Source: Megaleporinus macrocephalus
Taxonomy: Eukaryota > Chordata > Actinopteri > Characiformes > Anostomidae
Direction: 5' to 3'
Assembly: GCA_021613375.1 (NCBI GenBank)
Contig: CM038719.1
Span: forward strand, 36,007,747 to 36,071,746
Length of the DNA stretch: 64,000 bases
The notes beneath the pieces were generated by a model. The model ran no database searches, had not been told where the DNA came from, and saw only the letters and a program-made list of their open reading frames with translations. Of the stretch, positions 1 to 10,966 are shown one piece after another; within the stretch, counting starts at the first letter, position 1, and each line of letters opens with the position of its first letter. The position numbers and the translations under genes are program-made.

Positions 1-326
1 TAGATGTGAGAGCTAGATGTGTGTATGAACGCGATCCATTCCAGTCCTTTTCCAGGAGCCTGTCTGATCCAGGCCATAGGATAGCTACTGAATGTGTATC
101 CAGAAGCTGTACAGGTCAGTTTATGAGACTCTCCAGGTTTTGTAAGCACAGCTTCAGACTGAGTGAGAGTCTGACTCTGAAAACCTGCAGAAAAGAAGAA
201 GAATGAAAGTTCTGAATTAAACATGATCACAGAAAGAGTTTCTCTGTATTTTACTCTCTTATTCAAAACCTGACACGTACATGGAAGACTAGTGAGCATC
301 AGCAGTATTAGAGATGTACTGAACAT
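1..326 (-). CDS. ighv: IGHV family A segment, cut by window edge
   Basis: Heavy-chain variable segment; the first 16 codons (exon 1, 281-326) encode the leader [16 protein letters not shown] with donor GTACGT, then a 96-nt intron (185-280) and the V exon from 184 downwards. The visible part reads FR1 with Cys, CDR1 [10 protein letters not shown]2 [16 protein letters not shown] and the start of CDR2 (FIHTSSSHI). No stop or frameshift is seen; FR1 has LTK where relatives have LKK. FR3 and the RSS lie beyond position 1, so function cannot be judged. It is the first of the minus-strand series. Confidence 0.9.
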   Translation of the reverse strand, partial: MFSTSLILLMLTSLPCTCQVLNKRVKYRETLSVIMFNSELSFFFFSAGFQSQTLTQSEAVLTKPGESHKLTCTASGYTFSSYPMAWIRQAPGKGLEWIAFIHTSSSHI

Positions 327-411
327 GGTTGAGGTTGTAGCTGAGCTGATGATCTTCTCTCTGCAGGTCTCTCAGTGCTGTTCAGCGTCTCTTCATAAAG
401 AGAGGAGGAGG

Positions 412-419
412 ATTTGCAT
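412..419 (-). promoter_or_regulatory. Ig octamer ATGCAAAT
   Basis: Perfect octamer 86 bp upstream of the ATG of the segment at 1-326. A pyrimidine-rich stretch and a CTTTATGA TATA-like box lie between them. Confidence 0.85.
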
Positions 420-428
420 AGTAATAGT

Positions 429-1111
429 TTCAGATTGATTAACTCACTCGTCTGTGAACGGTTGCCAGATTGTATTGGTTTCATCATGTCCTCCATTCTC
501 TCTCTTTCTCTCATTAATGTACATGTAGTTGTCTTGTTGTCTTTTGAAAGCAGTTTAATAAATTATTAATAAAAAACAGTTTCATTCACCTGTTTATCTT
601 CTATAATGAAGCCTGAGTTTATAAAATGAAGTTGCAGAAAAACATTTCACACCCTCTTTAACAAATTTACCTCATCATTTATTTATTGATGGGCTTCGAC
701 TGACTGATCTGAACTCCTGCACAACTTCTTTCATCTAAAAGAATAAAAGTAAGATATCTATTTGTATTCACTACAAGGATTATTCTAGTTACTGTCTGTA
801 ACACTAATGTTAACTAGTTAAAGGTGTCCTGCACAGAGAACTGCTTAGATGGTAACATTATGAAGAGCTTTCAGCGTCATGGCCCCCAAACTGTAGAACA
901 CATTATCACCACAATCTCTTTGTGACTGTCTCTCACTCTCCTCCTTCAAAGCTCAACTCAAATCATACCTCTTTTCTCAGTACTTTCTCTCTGCTGCTCA
1001 CTGAAACTTATGTTGTACTGCTGATGTAAAGCATCATTGGGTATGAGAAAGACACTACATACATCATACTTACTATTATTTTTATTATTATTATTATTTT
1101 TATTATTATTA

Positions 1112-1161
<50 letters not shown>

Positions 1162-1271
1162 AGCTCATATTAAGTACCGAACACTGTTTCTCCTCCTCTT
1201 TCTGAGACTCTAAGAACCAATAACTGATTAAACATTGACTGTACAGTTATGAATTATGGGCCTGTGCTTGA
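429..1271. other. Family A 5' flank, no gene
   Basis: Non-coding upstream flank of family A. The same sequence recurs at about 6850-7660 and inverted at 11159-11760. Nothing coding is supported in it. Confidence 0.6.
1071..1160. repeat. ATT microsatellite
   Basis: About 90 bp of nearly pure ATT/TTA trinucleotides; the paralogous flank has a shorter run at 7507-7557. Confidence 0.95.
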
Positions 1272-1363
1272 TGTACTGAGTAATACACAGCAGTGTCTTC
1301 ATTCTTCCAGCTGTTTATCTGTGAGTACAGCTGACTACTGGATCAGATCTAAAGAGTGTGAAT
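1272..1363 (-). pseudogene. IGHV family A FR3 fragment
   Basis: Minus-strand match to the family A FR3 end (AGATCTGAT... CAGCTGTACTCACAG ... GACACTGCTGTGTATTAC). A one-base deletion in the DSS stretch shifts the frame into a TAA and the conserved FR3 Cys codon is replaced. No leader, FR1 or FR2 is present. The same relic recurs at 7665-7760 in the tandem copy. Confidence 0.75.
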
Positions 1364-1559
1364 CATATAGATGGACTGACATATGCATGGAGAGATAGAT
1401 GGATGGATGGATCCTCCAGTAATGGTTTTATTAAAGTAAGCAGGACCGGAAAGTTATTTAAGCTATATAAGAGTTGTTGAACCAAATCTATCATTTTATA
1501 TCAAACCTATAACCTCTCAGTTCATAGTTTGATAGAAGCTGCACTGTATTTTGATGTTC

Positions 1560-1578
1560 TAGCGCCTCCTGCTGGTCT
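1560..1578 (-). promoter_or_regulatory. CTCF-like motif near C relic
   Basis: Minus strand reads AGACCAGCAGGAGGCGCTA, close to the vertebrate CTCF core CCASYAGRKGGCRC. It lies about 40 bp beyond the nonamer of the orphan RSS at 1618-1656. Binding is inferred. Confidence 0.5.
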
Positions 1579-1617
1579 ATAATTGATGTCAGTTCCATTG
1601 TTTAAACCACTCTGCTG

Positions 1618-1980
1618 AGTTTTGGTAAAGCTGGTTCACGTGTTTTCATCACTGTGCAGAGTAATAAACAATAATTCTGCTACATGTTTCAATCATATTA
1701 GTTGAACACAGTAAAGGATTATCAGCAGGGGTGCTGGACCTGAGGTAATGATGGACCTGACTGACCAGGGACCTCCCTGAATGGGGAAAATATGGAAATA
1801 AATAGAACTGATATTCTCTGTTATTATAAATATAAATGTATATAAAAAAATAATACAAGACATCATCATCTTCAAAGTTCTGCTTATCTTTAGCTTCAGT
1901 TACCCCTCCATCATATAAAAGTGGATTGATCCAGTGGCACTGATTGTTTTGAACAGAGACTAGGTTTGCATCTTACAGAT
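1618..1980 (-). pseudogene. IGHV family C relic with intact RSS spacing
   Basis: A heptamer CACAGTG (1650-1656), 23-bp spacer and degenerate nonamer (1618-1626) remain, with only a trace of FR3 end (AATAAACA region, 1657-1700). A family C promoter-like stretch with a one-mismatch octamer lies at 1964-1971. The V exon in between is unrecognisable. In the tandem copy near 8037 this piece is deleted. Confidence 0.6.
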
Positions 1981-2404
1981 CTTCAGCGATTGATTATTCA
2001 AACAACAAAATATTAAAAGCAAATCAAACAACCCTGTGAAGATATACAGCAAAATAAAAAGGACATCATATATTTCAAATATGGTGATCAACGCCTGATT
2101 GCCAGAACTCTGTTATTGTCTTTATGTAACTTTATTAAACTTGTATTAAACTGACTAAATGAATAACAGACACAGAACACAAGTGAACACATGAAGCAAT
2201 GTTCCAGCTACAAGTTCCAGTGGAGATTACAAAAGCTCACAGAGAAAATATTTAAACAAACTAAACTTCAAACATTATAAAGAAAAAGCTTTAATACACA
2301 TAGTAGATCTGAAATCCTCTCACTCGACTTTAGTTCAACACAAAAGCAAAAAGATATTCAATACCTTACAAATCTCATTAACCCTTATCATTAAATCTGA
2401 ATGT
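1981..2404. other. Intergenic, no gene seen
   Basis: A/T-rich flank 3' of the B1 segment, repeated at about 8040-8450 and inverted near 16030-16440. Short open frames here are not conserved as protein. Confidence 0.5.
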
Positions 2405-2760
2405 ATGATCACATACAGAACTGTGCAAAAGGTTTAGACACTTGGAGACATTATTATATTTAAAAAGCTATTTTCCCAGACAGGAAGCTTTTATTTGATC
2501 AGCAAAACAGTTAATTATTAAAATATTCAAACAGAAATAATACAGTATGTACTGCTTTTACATACGTCAGTGTGTTTATTTAACCCTTTCCAAGCTTCTC
2601 CTTCTGAAAACAACCCAGTATTATTTACAGTTCTCATCTAATACCTGCTTTGACTGCTCAGTACTTCATTAAGCTAAATCAAGATTGCTGCTGAAGGAAC
2701 TGAATACATTCATACAATGTCTGGAACGTCCAGGAGAAATCTGGAACTAAACTAAATATG
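2405..2760. mobile_element. DNA-transposon relic in B1 flank
   Basis: Carries a terminal-like stretch GTGCAAAAGGTTTAGACACTT and AAGTACTGAGCAGT/ATACTGGG segments seen in a widespread fish Tc1-like repeat. Copies lie at 8455-8800, inverted at about 15690-16035, and alone at 62280-62530, where the unit is otherwise absent. No transposase remains; the family assignment is from memory. Confidence 0.4.
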
Positions 2761-2865
2761 ATGTTCTAGGCTCCAAGAATTGTTTAATTAAACTAAATGC
2801 ATAGAAACTGGTTGATTAATATCTGTAAATGCTCGTTCACTGAATGTTACTGTACTGACCGTATG

Positions 2866-2904
2866 TGTTTTTGTACAGTGAAGCCACTGATCTGTATCGC
2901 TGTG
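2866..2904 (-). other. 23-RSS, altered heptamer
   Basis: Nonamer ACAAAAACA (2866-2874), 23-bp spacer, heptamer CACAGCG (2898-2904) instead of CACAGTG. The sixth heptamer base is changed, which should lower RAG cutting. Confidence 0.85.
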
Positions 2905-3351
2905 GATACCGAGCGCAGTAATACACAGCTGTGTCTCCAGTCTGCAGATTCTGTCCTGTTAGGGTGACGGTGCTTCTGGACGTGTCTCTAGTAACTACAA
3001 ACCTGCTTTTCAGTTTATCACTGTATGCAGTGCTACCACTACCACATATCCTTCCAATCCACTCCAGAGCTTTTCCTGCAGGCTGCCGTATCCAGTTTGT
3101 ACAGTAGCTGCTATCAGTTACTGAATATCCAGAAACTGCACAGGTCAGAGACATCGACTGACCAGGTGTTACAACCATGGATGCAGGCTGAGTCAACTCA
3201 ATACAGTTAATACCTGTTAAAAATAAAAGTTAGGGTGAAAAACTATATGAATAATAAAGCTTTCTGACTGAACTAATATAATCTATTAGAATACAGACTC
3301 ACAGGTAGCAGCTGATAACAACAACAACAGCAGTAGACGTGTGGAGAACAT
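2905..3351 (-). CDS. ighv: IGHV family B1 segment
   Basis: Exon 1 is 3303-3351 (leader MFSTRLLLLLLLSAAT, donor GTGAGT); the second leader part plus V exon is 2905-3213 (309 nt, acceptor TTAACAG). The mature frame starts INCIELTQPASMVV, with FR1 Cys in SLTCAVSG, CDR1 DSSYC, FR2 TNWIRQPAGKALEWIG, CDR2 RICGSGSTAYS, FR3 ending [10 protein letters not shown]. Frame and splice sites are intact. CDR1 and CDR2 each carry an extra Cys typical of family B. The RSS heptamer is off-consensus, so it may be a poor recombination substrate although coding-competent. Confidence 0.9.
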
Positions 3352-3429
3352 GGTGAGAGCTGGAGCTGAACTAGAACAAACTGCTGATCTTCACCACAAC
3401 ATGCTTCAATAAATAGGAGAAGGTGGAGA

Positions 3430-3437
3430 ATTTGCAT
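3430..3437 (-). promoter_or_regulatory. Ig octamer ATGCAAAT
   Basis: Perfect octamer 79 bp upstream of the ATG at 3351, the fixed family B spacing. Confidence 0.85.
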
Positions 3438-4795
3438 AGAGCTTCACTTCATGTGTGTCATTAGTCTCGTTCCAGCTTCAAGAAGAACAAAATAATGTTG
3501 AGTAATAAAAACATAAAAGCATCATGAATTTATCAGACAGTCACAATATTTATCTTAATGTCTGATGTCATGACAGCTTATGTTACATACAGTTTCATCT
3601 CTCATGGCTTTTACCAGTAGTGGTCAAATGACACTGTTACATTACTGAATTAAATCTATCGTGATGATTAATGACTGTGAGTATTTGGTGTCTCTTGACT
3701 TGTTTACAGCATGTTTATGTTGATGGTTGAAGTAAAGAGTTCCTGACTGAACAAACGTGTACAGAATGATCGATTATTAATATTTTATTACTTTATTTAA
3801 TCCAGTGAGATTGAGGACATTAGCTTGCCTTAATAAAAAGCCCACTTCCTGTTCTTTGTTTTATTATAATATACTTTATTGGTAAATGTTTCATAGGAGC
3901 TAGTTTTGGAGCTAAATTTATGAAACTTTGCAGGATCATAGAGGTTCATGGTAATAGAGAAGATCTCATATACTGGTTTGTACAGCATTTCTTCAAATAT
4001 AATATTTTCCCCCAAAGGAACTTCCACAAATCTCTCACAGTGACCCTCATAGAGATTGCATACAGACTCAGGCAGGGCAACAGCCCACACCACATCACAC
4101 TAGGGGTTACACCACTAACTCATTTCTGCGCTGGACCGTCCACTTCACACTTTTAGTCTCCTGCAATGACAGACTCATAAACCGGACACTGGCTAAACTA
4201 AAAGAGGAACTAGTTTTAATTAGCAGGAGTGAGTTAGTCTCTACAACAACAACACTTAACCACAGTCTACAGTATAGAGATCAGCCGTGTTACCCACTAC
4301 ACTATATCAACCATGCTGACCACTGTGTGTCTCTCTGTCATGACTGTCGTGTCCAGCACTCTTGATTTGAACTCCCAGGTGTCTGTAATGCAGAGAGTGG
4401 AGATGTACGGTCCCACAGTGGAAGATGTCTATGGAGACCATACGATCTTCCATCTCTGTGAAAAAGCTTGTTTTTAAATCATTGTACTACATAGTGATTA
4501 TATTCCAAAGGCTAGTGTTAGATGGGACTCCTCCTCCAGGAGTGGATGTTGTGATGCTAGCCTGTCTATTTACAATGTGCTACGTCTTGCTAGAACTGGT
4601 GTTAGCATTTAGCACTGGATGCTTCATTTTGAGGAGGTTTAATACATTTAAAGTGAACTGAATGTCTTAAAATGGTTTATATTAACAGACAATGTAGGAG
4701 TTAAAAAAGTATCTCATATAATTCATATGGTACATATACAACTGACTGAACTCCAACTCAAATTTAGATCTGATCAAAATGGGTTTATTTTTGAC
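3438..4795. other. B1-B2 intergenic block, no supported gene
   Basis: Present three times (here, 9494-10849, inverted 13647-14996). Overlapping open frames at 3830-4156 on both strands and 4425-4661 recur in the copies, but with scattered amino-acid changes and altered ends. No known domain is recognised; duplication explains the similarity. Confidence 0.6.
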
Positions 4796-4811
4796 TATTG
4801 CCCCCTACAGG
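4796..4811 (-). promoter_or_regulatory. CTCF-like motif 3' of B2 RSS
   Basis: Minus strand CCTGTAGGGGGCAATA, 71 bp beyond the nonamer of the B2 segment. Equivalent motifs sit at 10850-10865 and 13631-13646. Binding is inferred from the motif only. Confidence 0.45.
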
Positions 4812-4881
4812 TTATATATGGTACTGACTACAGCATCTCTTTGAAACACTGTAACTGAGGCAGTGTTTCCTACTGGGGGGA

Positions 4882-4920
4882 TGTTTTTGTACAGGGTCTG
4901 TGTTGATGTGTATCACTGTG
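4882..4920 (-). other. 23-RSS, consensus-like
   Basis: Nonamer ACAAAAACA (4882-4890), 23-bp spacer, heptamer CACAGTG (4914-4920). Confidence 0.92.
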
Positions 4921-5367
4921 GTTCACCAGCGCAGTAATACACAGCTGTGTCTCCAGTCTGCATATTCTGTCCTGTTAAGGTCACTGTGCTTCTGGACGAG
5001 TCTCTGGAAACTTGAAACCTGCTTTTCAGTTTATCACTGTAGTAAGTGTCACCGCTACCACATATCTCTCCAACCCACTCCAGAGCTTTTCCTGCAGGCT
5101 GCCTTATCCAGTGTGTACAGTAGCTGCTATCAGTCAGTGAATATCCAGAAACTGTACAGGTCAGAGACATTGTCTGACCAGGTGTTACCACCATGGATGC
5201 AGGCTGGATCAGCTCAATACAGTTAATACCTGTTAAAGATAAAAGATATTTAAACATTTAGAAGCTCCATAATAAACCCTCTCAGTCTAACATTATTCTG
5301 TTCATCCTATCAGACACTCACAGCACACAGTGGCTGATAGTAACAGCAGCAGTCGTGTAAGAAACAT
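4921..5367 (-). CDS. ighv: IGHV family B2 segment
   Basis: Exon 1 5322-5367 encodes MFLTRLLLLLSATVC; V exon 4921-5229 (309 nt). The frame reads INCIELIQPASMVVTPGQTMSLTC, CDR1 SLTDSSYC, FR2 THWIRQPAGKALEWVG, CDR2 EICGSGDTYYS, FR3 with RFQVSRDSSRS and [15 protein letters not shown]. Splice signals, FR1 Cys, Trp and FR3 Cys are all present, and the RSS is canonical, so this looks functional. It differs from B1 in the leader, QVSRD for VVTRD, and the CAGEPQ end. Confidence 0.92.
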
Positions 5368-5445
5368 GGTGGGAGATACAGTTAAACAAGAACCCACTGC
5401 AGATCTTCACACCTACATGCTTAAATAAGGAAGCTAATGCAGAAC

Positions 5446-5453
5446 ATTTGCAT
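5446..5453 (-). promoter_or_regulatory. Ig octamer ATGCAAAT
   Basis: Perfect octamer 79 bp upstream of the ATG at 5367, with a TTAAATA-type TATA box on the ATG side. Confidence 0.85.
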
Positions 5454-6090
5454 AGAGCATCACTTCATGTAGATTTGATAGACCACACCCAGATTTAGAA
5501 TTTTCTATATATCTTTCTTTTAGTGTTTGATTCTAGTATATAGAGAGTTAACAGTTTTTAGTAAACAGTAGTATAGTTTTTATGTACAGTTCTTGGAGGA
5601 GGTGCTAAAAATTAGATTCACTGATGTTTACATTGTAGCAAAAGTAAGAATCTGATCAGCAAGGTCAGTAACAGAGGTCAAGCACTCAGAGCTCTAATGT
5701 TCTCTTGGTGTATCTCACACACTGTCTTACTTTATAGTAACTGTAGTGGATTAGTTATGTTTGTTCTAGATACTGACTACATTATGCTTTACATCATGTA
5801 TAGCGTATGTGTTGCACAGACTGGTCAACTTTACTGCTCAGTGTTGATCCCTGATGTTGACCAGTTGCTGACCACATGAATATGACAATAAGCATGCTCG
5901 GAGCTGTTCAGACAACAACAGCATTTAAAACCTGACACTGTGACCCGAGGATGCAACACTGAGGGTGTTCAACCTGCTGAACTCAACATCCAGGTTTCTA
6001 CACTTTGATCCATCCTAAAGGTGTGATAGTGTAGTTTCAACATCACCTTAATAACAACAAGCAAGTCTTTTTACATCTGCTGTGAATGTG
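5454..6090. other. B2-A intergenic, no gene seen
   Basis: Duplicated non-coding spacer, also at 17155-17695 and inverted at 12457-12988. No coding or RNA signal recognised. Confidence 0.5.
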
Positions 6091-6160
6091 TAATATAATA
6101 TAATATAGTATAATATAATATAATATAATATAATATAATATAATATAATATAATATAATA
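6091..6160. repeat. TAATA pentanucleotide microsatellite
   Basis: About 14 units, 70 bp beyond the nonamer of the family A segment at 6272. Matching arrays lie beside two other A segments (12391-12456, 17696-17756). Confidence 0.95.
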
Positions 6161-6232
6161 AAAGTGATATTGTATTACTATTATAATATACTACTAATAC
6201 AGTAAGTGTTTCTCTGTAAATGAATGAGGGAG

Positions 6233-6271
6233 TGTTTTTGTACAGCTCTGTCACTGTTTTCTATCACTGTG
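6233..6271 (-). other. 23-RSS, consensus-like
   Basis: Nonamer ACAAAAACA (6233-6241), 23-bp spacer, heptamer CACAGTG (6265-6271). Confidence 0.92.
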
Positions 6272-6719
6272 AGTCTCTAGCACAATAATACACAGCAGTG
6301 TCTTCACTCTTCAGACTGTTCATCTGTAAGTACAGCTGACTGCTGGAGTCGGATCTGGAGATGGTGAATCTTCCCTGCACTGACTGGGAATAGTAGATGG
6401 GAGAGCTGGATGTGCTTATGAACGCGATCCATTCCAGTCCTTTTCCAGGAGCCTGTCTGACCCACACCATGCGATAGTCCCTGAATGTGAATCCAGAAGC
6501 TGTACAGGTCAGTTTATGAGACTCTCCAGGTTTTTTAAGCACAGCTTCAGACTGAGTGAGAGTCTGACTCTGAAAACCTGCAGAAAAGAAGAAGAATGAA
6601 AGTTCTGAATGAAACATGATCACAGAAAGAGTTTCTCTGTATTTTACTCTCTTATTCAAAACCTGACACGTACATGGAAGACTAGTGAGCATCAGCAGTA
6701 TTAGAGATGTACTGAACAT
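6272..6719 (-). CDS. ighv: IGHV family A segment
   Basis: Type member of family A. Exon 1 6674-6719, intron 6578-6673 (96 nt), V exon 6272-6577 (306 nt). Joined at phase 1 the leader ends PC and the mature chain starts [22 protein letters not shown]1 is [10 protein letters not shown]2 [19 protein letters not shown]2 [14 protein letters not shown]3 ends [15 protein letters not shown]. The intron is a multiple of three and free of stops, so the frame stays open from the ATG to the RSS even unspliced. Frame, splice sites and RSS indicate a functional segment. Confidence 0.93.
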
Positions 6720-6804
6720 GGTTGAGGTTGTAGCTGAGCTGATGATCTTCTCTCTGCAGGTCTCTCAGTGCTGTTCAGCGTCTCTTCATAAAGAGAGGAG
6801 GAGG

Positions 6805-6812
6805 ATTTGCAT
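6805..6812 (-). promoter_or_regulatory. Ig octamer ATGCAAAT
   Basis: Perfect octamer 86 bp upstream of the ATG at 6719. Confidence 0.85.
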
Positions 6813-7506
6813 AGTTACAGTTTCAGATTGATTACCTCACTCAGCTCTGAACTGTATGTACTTATATGGACTGAGTAAACTCACACTACTCTTCTTTTTA
6901 ATATGGTTGCCAGATTGTATTGGTTTCATCATGTCCTCCATTCTCTCTTTTTCTCTCATTAATGTACATGGAGTTGTCTTTTGAAAGCAGTTTTATAAAT
7001 TATTAATAAATGACAGTTTCATTCACCTGTTTATCTTCTATAATGAAGCCTGACCTTAAAAAATCAAGCTGCAGAAAAAACATTTCACACCCTCTTTAAC
7101 AGATTTACCTCATCATTTATTTATTGATGGGCTTCGACTGACTGATCTGAACTCCTGCACAACTTCTTTCATCTAAAAGAATAAAAGTAAGATATCTATT
7201 TGTATTCACTACAAGGATTATTCTAGTTACTGTCTGTAACACTAATGTTAACTAGTTAAAGGTGTCCTGCACAGAGAACTGCTTAGATGGTAACATTATG
7301 AAGAGCTTTCAGCGTCATGGCCCCCAAACTGTAGAACACATTATCACCACAATCTCTTTGTGACTGTCTCTCACTCTCCTCCTTCAAAGCTCAACTCAAA
7401 TCATACCTCTTTTCTCAGTACTTTCTCTCTGCTGCTCACTGAAACTTATGTTGTACTGCTGATGTAAAGCATCTCTGGGTATGAGAAAGACACTATATAC
7501 ATCAAA

Positions 7507-7507
7507 C

Positions 7508-7557
<50 letters not shown>
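7507..7557. repeat. ATT microsatellite
   Basis: About 17 ATT units, the counterpart of 1071-1160. A short GATG/GGAT repeat follows at 7790-7820. Confidence 0.9.
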
Positions 7558-7558
<1 letters not shown>

Positions 7559-7664
7559 GCTCATATTAAGTACGGAACACTGGCTCTCCTCCTCTTTCTG
7601 AGACTCTAGGAACCAATAACTGATTAAAGATTGACTGTACAGTTATGAATTATGGGTCTGTGCT

Positions 7665-7760
7665 TGATGTACTGAGTAATACACAGCAGTGTCTTCACTC
7701 TTGCAGCTGTTTATCTGTGAGTACAGCTGACTACTGGATCAGATCTAAAGAGTGTGAATC
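7665..7760 (-). pseudogene. IGHV family A FR3 fragment
   Basis: Paralogue of the relic at 1272-1363, with the same one-base deletion and lost FR3 Cys. The lesions therefore predate the tandem duplication. Confidence 0.75.
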
Positions 7761-7967
7761 ATATAGATGGACTGACAGATGGATGGAGAGATAGATGGGT
7801 GGATGGATGGATGGATGAATCCTTCAGTAATGGTTTTATTAAAGTAAGGAGGACCATAAAGTCATTTAAGTCATATAAGAGTTGTAGAACCAAATCTATC
7901 ATTTTATATCAAACCTATAACCTCTCAGTTCATAGTTTGAGAAGAGCTGCACTGTATTTTGATGTTC

Positions 7968-7986
7968 TAGCGCCTCCTGCTGGTCT
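7968..7986 (-). promoter_or_regulatory. CTCF-like motif, orphaned
   Basis: Same motif as 1560-1578, kept although the neighbouring family C RSS is deleted in this copy. Confidence 0.45.
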
Positions 7987-8908
7987 ATAATTAAACTTAG
8001 TTCCATTTTTTAAACCACTCTGCTGAGTTTTGGTACAGCACAGACCTATGAAGACATACAGCATAATAAAAATGATATCATATATTTTTCCCTTCCTGTC
8101 ATTTCTTACCCAGACCCTAAAATTTGGTGATCTGTCCCTGATTGCCAGAACTGTGTTATTGTCTTTATGTAATTTTATTAAACTTGTATTAAACTGACTA
8201 AATGAACAACAGACACAGAACACAAGTGAACACATGAAGCAATGTTCCAGATACAAGTTCCAGTGGAAATTACAAAAGCTCACAGAGAAAATATTTAAAC
8301 AAACTAAACTTCAAACACTATAAAGAAAAAGCTTTAATATACGCAGTAGATCTGAAATCCTCTCACTCGACTTTAGTTCAACTCAAAAGCAAAAAGATAC
8401 TCAATACCTTACACGTCTCATTAACCCTTATCATTAAATCTGAATGCATGATCACATACAGAACTGTGCCAAAGGTTTAGACACTTGGAGACATTATTAT
8501 ATTTAAAAAGCTATTTTTCCAGACAGGAAGCTTTTATTTGATCACCAAAAAAAAACAGTTAATTATTAAAATATTCAAACAGTAATAATACAGTATGTAG
8601 TGCTTTTACATACGTCAGTGTGTTTATTTAACCCTTTCCAAGCTTCTCCTAAACAACCCAGTATTATTTACAGTTCTCATCTAATACCTGCTTTCACTGC
8701 TCAGTACTTCATTAAGCTAAATCAAGATTGCTGCTGAAGAAACTGAATACATTCATACAGTGTCTGGAACGTCCAGGAGAAATCTGGAACTAAACTAAAT
8801 AGAATATTCTAGGCTCCAATAATTGTTTAATTAAACTAAATGCATAGAAACTGGTTGATTAATATCTGTAAATGTTTGTTCACTGAATGTTATTGTACTG
8901 ACCGTATG

Positions 8909-8947
8909 TGTTTTTGTACAGTGAAGCCACTGATCTGTATCACTGTG
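8909..8947 (-). other. 23-RSS, consensus-like
   Basis: Nonamer ACAAAAACA (8909-8917), 23-bp spacer, heptamer CACAGTG (8941-8947); the paralogue at 2898 has the altered heptamer. Confidence 0.92.
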
Positions 8948-9407
8948 GATACCGAGCGCAGTAATACACAGCTGTGTCTCCAGTCTGCAGATTCTGTCCT
9001 GTTAGGGTGACGGTGCTTCTGGACGTGTCTCTAGTAACTACAAACCTGCTTTTCAGTTTATCACTGTATGCAGTGCTACCACTACTACAAATCCTTCCAA
9101 TCCACTCCAGAGCTTTTCCTGCAGGCTGCCGTATCCAGGCTGTACAGTAGCTGCTATCAGTCAGTGAATATCCAGAAACTGTACAGGTCAGAGACATCGA
9201 CTGACCAGGTGTTACAACCTCAGACGCAGGCTGAGTCAGTTCAATACAGTTAATACCTGTTAAAAATAAAAGTAATTTAACATGTAGAGTGAAAAACTAT
9301 ATGAATAATAAAGCTTATTTTTTTGACTGAACTAATATAATCTATTAGAATACAGACTCACAGGAAGCAGCTGATAACAACAACAGCAGTAGACGTGTGG
9401 AGAACAT
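8948..9407 (-). CDS. ighv: IGHV family B1 segment
   Basis: Exon 1 9362-9407 (MFSTRLLLLLLSAAS), V exon 8948-9256 (309 nt). Reads INCIELTQPASEVVTPGQSMSLTC, CDR1 SLTDSSYC, FR2 TAWIRQPAGKALEWIG, CDR2 RICSSGSTAYS, FR3 RFVVTRDTSRS and TAVYYCARY. No lesion is found and the RSS is canonical, so this is the best B1 candidate for use. One leader Leu codon fewer than the copy at 2905-3351. Confidence 0.92.
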
Positions 9408-9485
9408 GGTGAGAGCTGGAGCTGAACTAGAACAAACTGCTGATCTTCACCACAACATGCTTCAATAAATAGGAGAAGGTGGAGA

Positions 9486-9493
9486 ATTTGCAT
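9486..9493 (-). promoter_or_regulatory. Ig octamer ATGCAAAT
   Basis: Perfect octamer 79 bp upstream of the ATG at 9407. Confidence 0.85.
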
Positions 9494-10849
9494 AGAGCTT
9501 CACTTCATGTGTGTCATTAGTCTCGTTCCAGCTTCAAGAAGAACAAAATAATGTTGAGTAATAAAACATAAAAGAATCATGAATTTATCAGACAGTCACA
9601 ATATTTATCTTAATGTCTGATGTCATGACAGCTTATGTTACATCCAATTTCATCTCTCATAGCTTTTACCAGTAGTGGTCAAATCACACTGTTACATTAC
9701 TGAATTAAATCTATCGTGATGATTAATGACTGTGAGTATTTGGTGTCTCTTGACTTGTTTACAGCATGTTTATGTTGATGGTTGAAGTAAAGAGTTCCTG
9801 ACTGAACAAACGTGTACAGAATGATCGATTATTAATATTTTATTACTTTATTTATTCCAGTGAGATTGAGCCCATTAGCTTGCCTTAATAAAAAGCCCAC
9901 TTCCTGTTCTTTGTTTTATTATAATATTCTTTATTGGTAAATGTTTCATAGGAGCTAGTTTTGGAGCTAAATTTATGAAACTTTGCAGGATCATAGAGGT
10001 TCATGGTAATAGAGAAGATCTCATATACTGGTTTGTACAGCATTTCTTCAAATATAATATTTTTCCCCAAAGGAACTTCCACAAATCTCTCACAGTGACC
10101 CTCATAGAGATTGCATACAGACTCAGGCAGGGCAACAGCCCACACCACATCACACTAGAGGTTACACCACTAACTCATTTCTGCGCTGGACCGTCCACTT
10201 CACACTTTTAGTCTCCTGCAATGACAGACTCATAAACCGGACACTGGCTAAACTAAAAGATGAACTAGTTTTAATTAGCAGGAGTGAGTTAGTCTCTACA
10301 ACAGCAACACTTAACCAGTCTACAGTATAGAGATCAGCCGTGTTACCCACTACACTATATCAACCATGCTGACCACTGTGTGTCTCTCTGTCATGTCTGT
10401 CGTGTCCAGCACTCTTGATTTGAACTCCCAGGTGTCTGTAATGCAGAGAGTGGAGATGTACGGTCCCACAGTGGAAGATGTCTATGGAGACCATACGACC
10501 TTCCATCTCTGTGAAAAAGCTTGTTTTTAAATCATTGTACTACATAGTGATTATATTCCAAAGGCTAGTGTTAGATGGGACTCCTCCTCCAGGAGTGGAT
10601 GTTGTGATGCTAGCCTGTCTATTTACAATGTGCTACGTCTTGCTAGAACTGGTGTTAGCAGCTAGCACTGGATGATTCATTTTGAGGAGGTTTAATACAT
10701 TTAAAGTGAACTGAATGTCTTAAAAGGGTTTATATTAACAGACAATGTAAAAGTTTAAAAAGTATCTCATATAATTCATATGGTACATATACAACTGACT
10801 GAACTCCAACTCAAATTTTAGAGCTGATCAAAATGGGTTTATTAGTAAA

Positions 10850-10865
10850 TATTGCCCCCTGCAGG
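10850..10865 (-). promoter_or_regulatory. CTCF-like motif 3' of B2 RSS
   Basis: Minus strand CCTGCAGGGGGCAATA, 63 bp beyond the nonamer of the truncated B2 segment. Confidence 0.45.
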
Positions 10866-10927
10866 TTCCATATGGTACTGATCTCTTTGAAACACTGTAA
10901 CTGAGTCAGTCTTTCCTACTGGGGGGA

Positions 10928-10966
10928 TGTTTTTGTACAGGGTCTCTGTTGATGTGTATCACTGTG
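10928..10966 (-). other. 23-RSS of truncated B2 segment
   Basis: Nonamer ACAAAAACA (10928-10936), 23-bp spacer, heptamer CACAGTG (10960-10966): a complete signal attached to a broken V. Confidence 0.9.

Noticed and set aside
3830..4156. Overlapping open frames on both strands (87 and 78 codons), repeated at 9885-10211 and 14283-14615
   Set aside because: Similarity follows from the duplicated unit; substitutions change residues freely, one copy has a different C-terminus, and no domain is recognised.
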